Translations under genes and position numbers: made by a program
Shown: in pieces, positions 5,428 to 5,438 of the stretch
How positions within the stretch are numbered: position 1 is the stretch's first letter
How the letters are laid out: every line of letters starts with the position of its first letter
Source: Oceanospirillaceae bacterium
Lineage (GTDB): Bacteria > Pseudomonadota > Gammaproteobacteria > Pseudomonadales > Balneatricaceae
Direction of reading: 5' to 3'
Length of the DNA stretch: 5,438 bases
NCBI GenBank assembly: GCA_003523085.1
Contig: DPHD01000053.1
Location: 1-5,438, forward strand
Notes under the pieces: generated by a model
Told to the model about the DNA's origin: nothing
The model's input: the letters and a program-made list of their open reading frames with translations, nothing else
Databases searched by the model: none

Positions 5428-5438
5428 ATGCAAGCCAA
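5428..5438 (+). CDS. Start of a downstream operon gene, cut by the window
   Basis: Only ATG CAA GCC AA is visible (Met-Gln-Ala and part of Lys or Asn). It lies 26 bases after the acetyltransferase stop, on the same strand, with a good ribosome binding site, so it is very likely the next gene of the operon. Nothing can be said about its product. A cysteine-synthase-like enzyme would be a natural neighbour, but that is a guess from context. Confidence 0.6.

Overview
The window comes from a bacterium, most likely a Gram-negative proteobacterium of middling GC content. I base this on strong Shine-Dalgarno sites, tightly packed operons, a HigBA-type toxin-antitoxin pair and a CysE-type serine acetyltransferase close to the gammaproteobacterial form. 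The species cannot be named from sequence alone, and no RNA gene, transposase or CRISPR array is visible.

There are two divergent gene groups around a 189-base intergenic region (1996-2184). Leftward (minus strand), in transcription order, are a RelE/HigB-type toxin, its XRE-family HigA antitoxin and a 469-residue amidase-signature hydrolase. The three are packed head to tail with gaps of 12 and 18 bases, so the amidase probably depends at least partly on the toxin-antitoxin promoter. The toxin-antitoxin stretch is AT-richer than its surroundings and is bracketed by an imperfect 17-base inverted repeat, which suggests an acquired module inserted in front of the amidase.

Rightward (plus strand) is a metabolic operon: a beta-hydroxyacid dehydrogenase (3-hydroxyisobutyrate/glyoxylate reductase family), an NAD(P)-dependent aldehyde dehydrogenase 4 bases later, a serine O-acetyltransferase 45 bases later, and the first four codons of a further gene with a good ribosome binding site that runs off the window. 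The first two enzymes could interconvert a hydroxyacid or alcohol, a semialdehyde and an acid. The acetyltransferase makes O-acetyl-L-serine, an activated serine normally used for cysteine. Having it behind two carbon-oxidising enzymes is not the usual cysteine-biosynthesis context and hints at a specialised pathway whose substrate cannot be read from this window.

The genes themselves belong to known families. The points worth a second look are the gene combination, the missing C-terminal tail of the acetyltransferase, and the repeat-bracketed toxin-antitoxin module that appears to have become the upstream part of the amidase operon.
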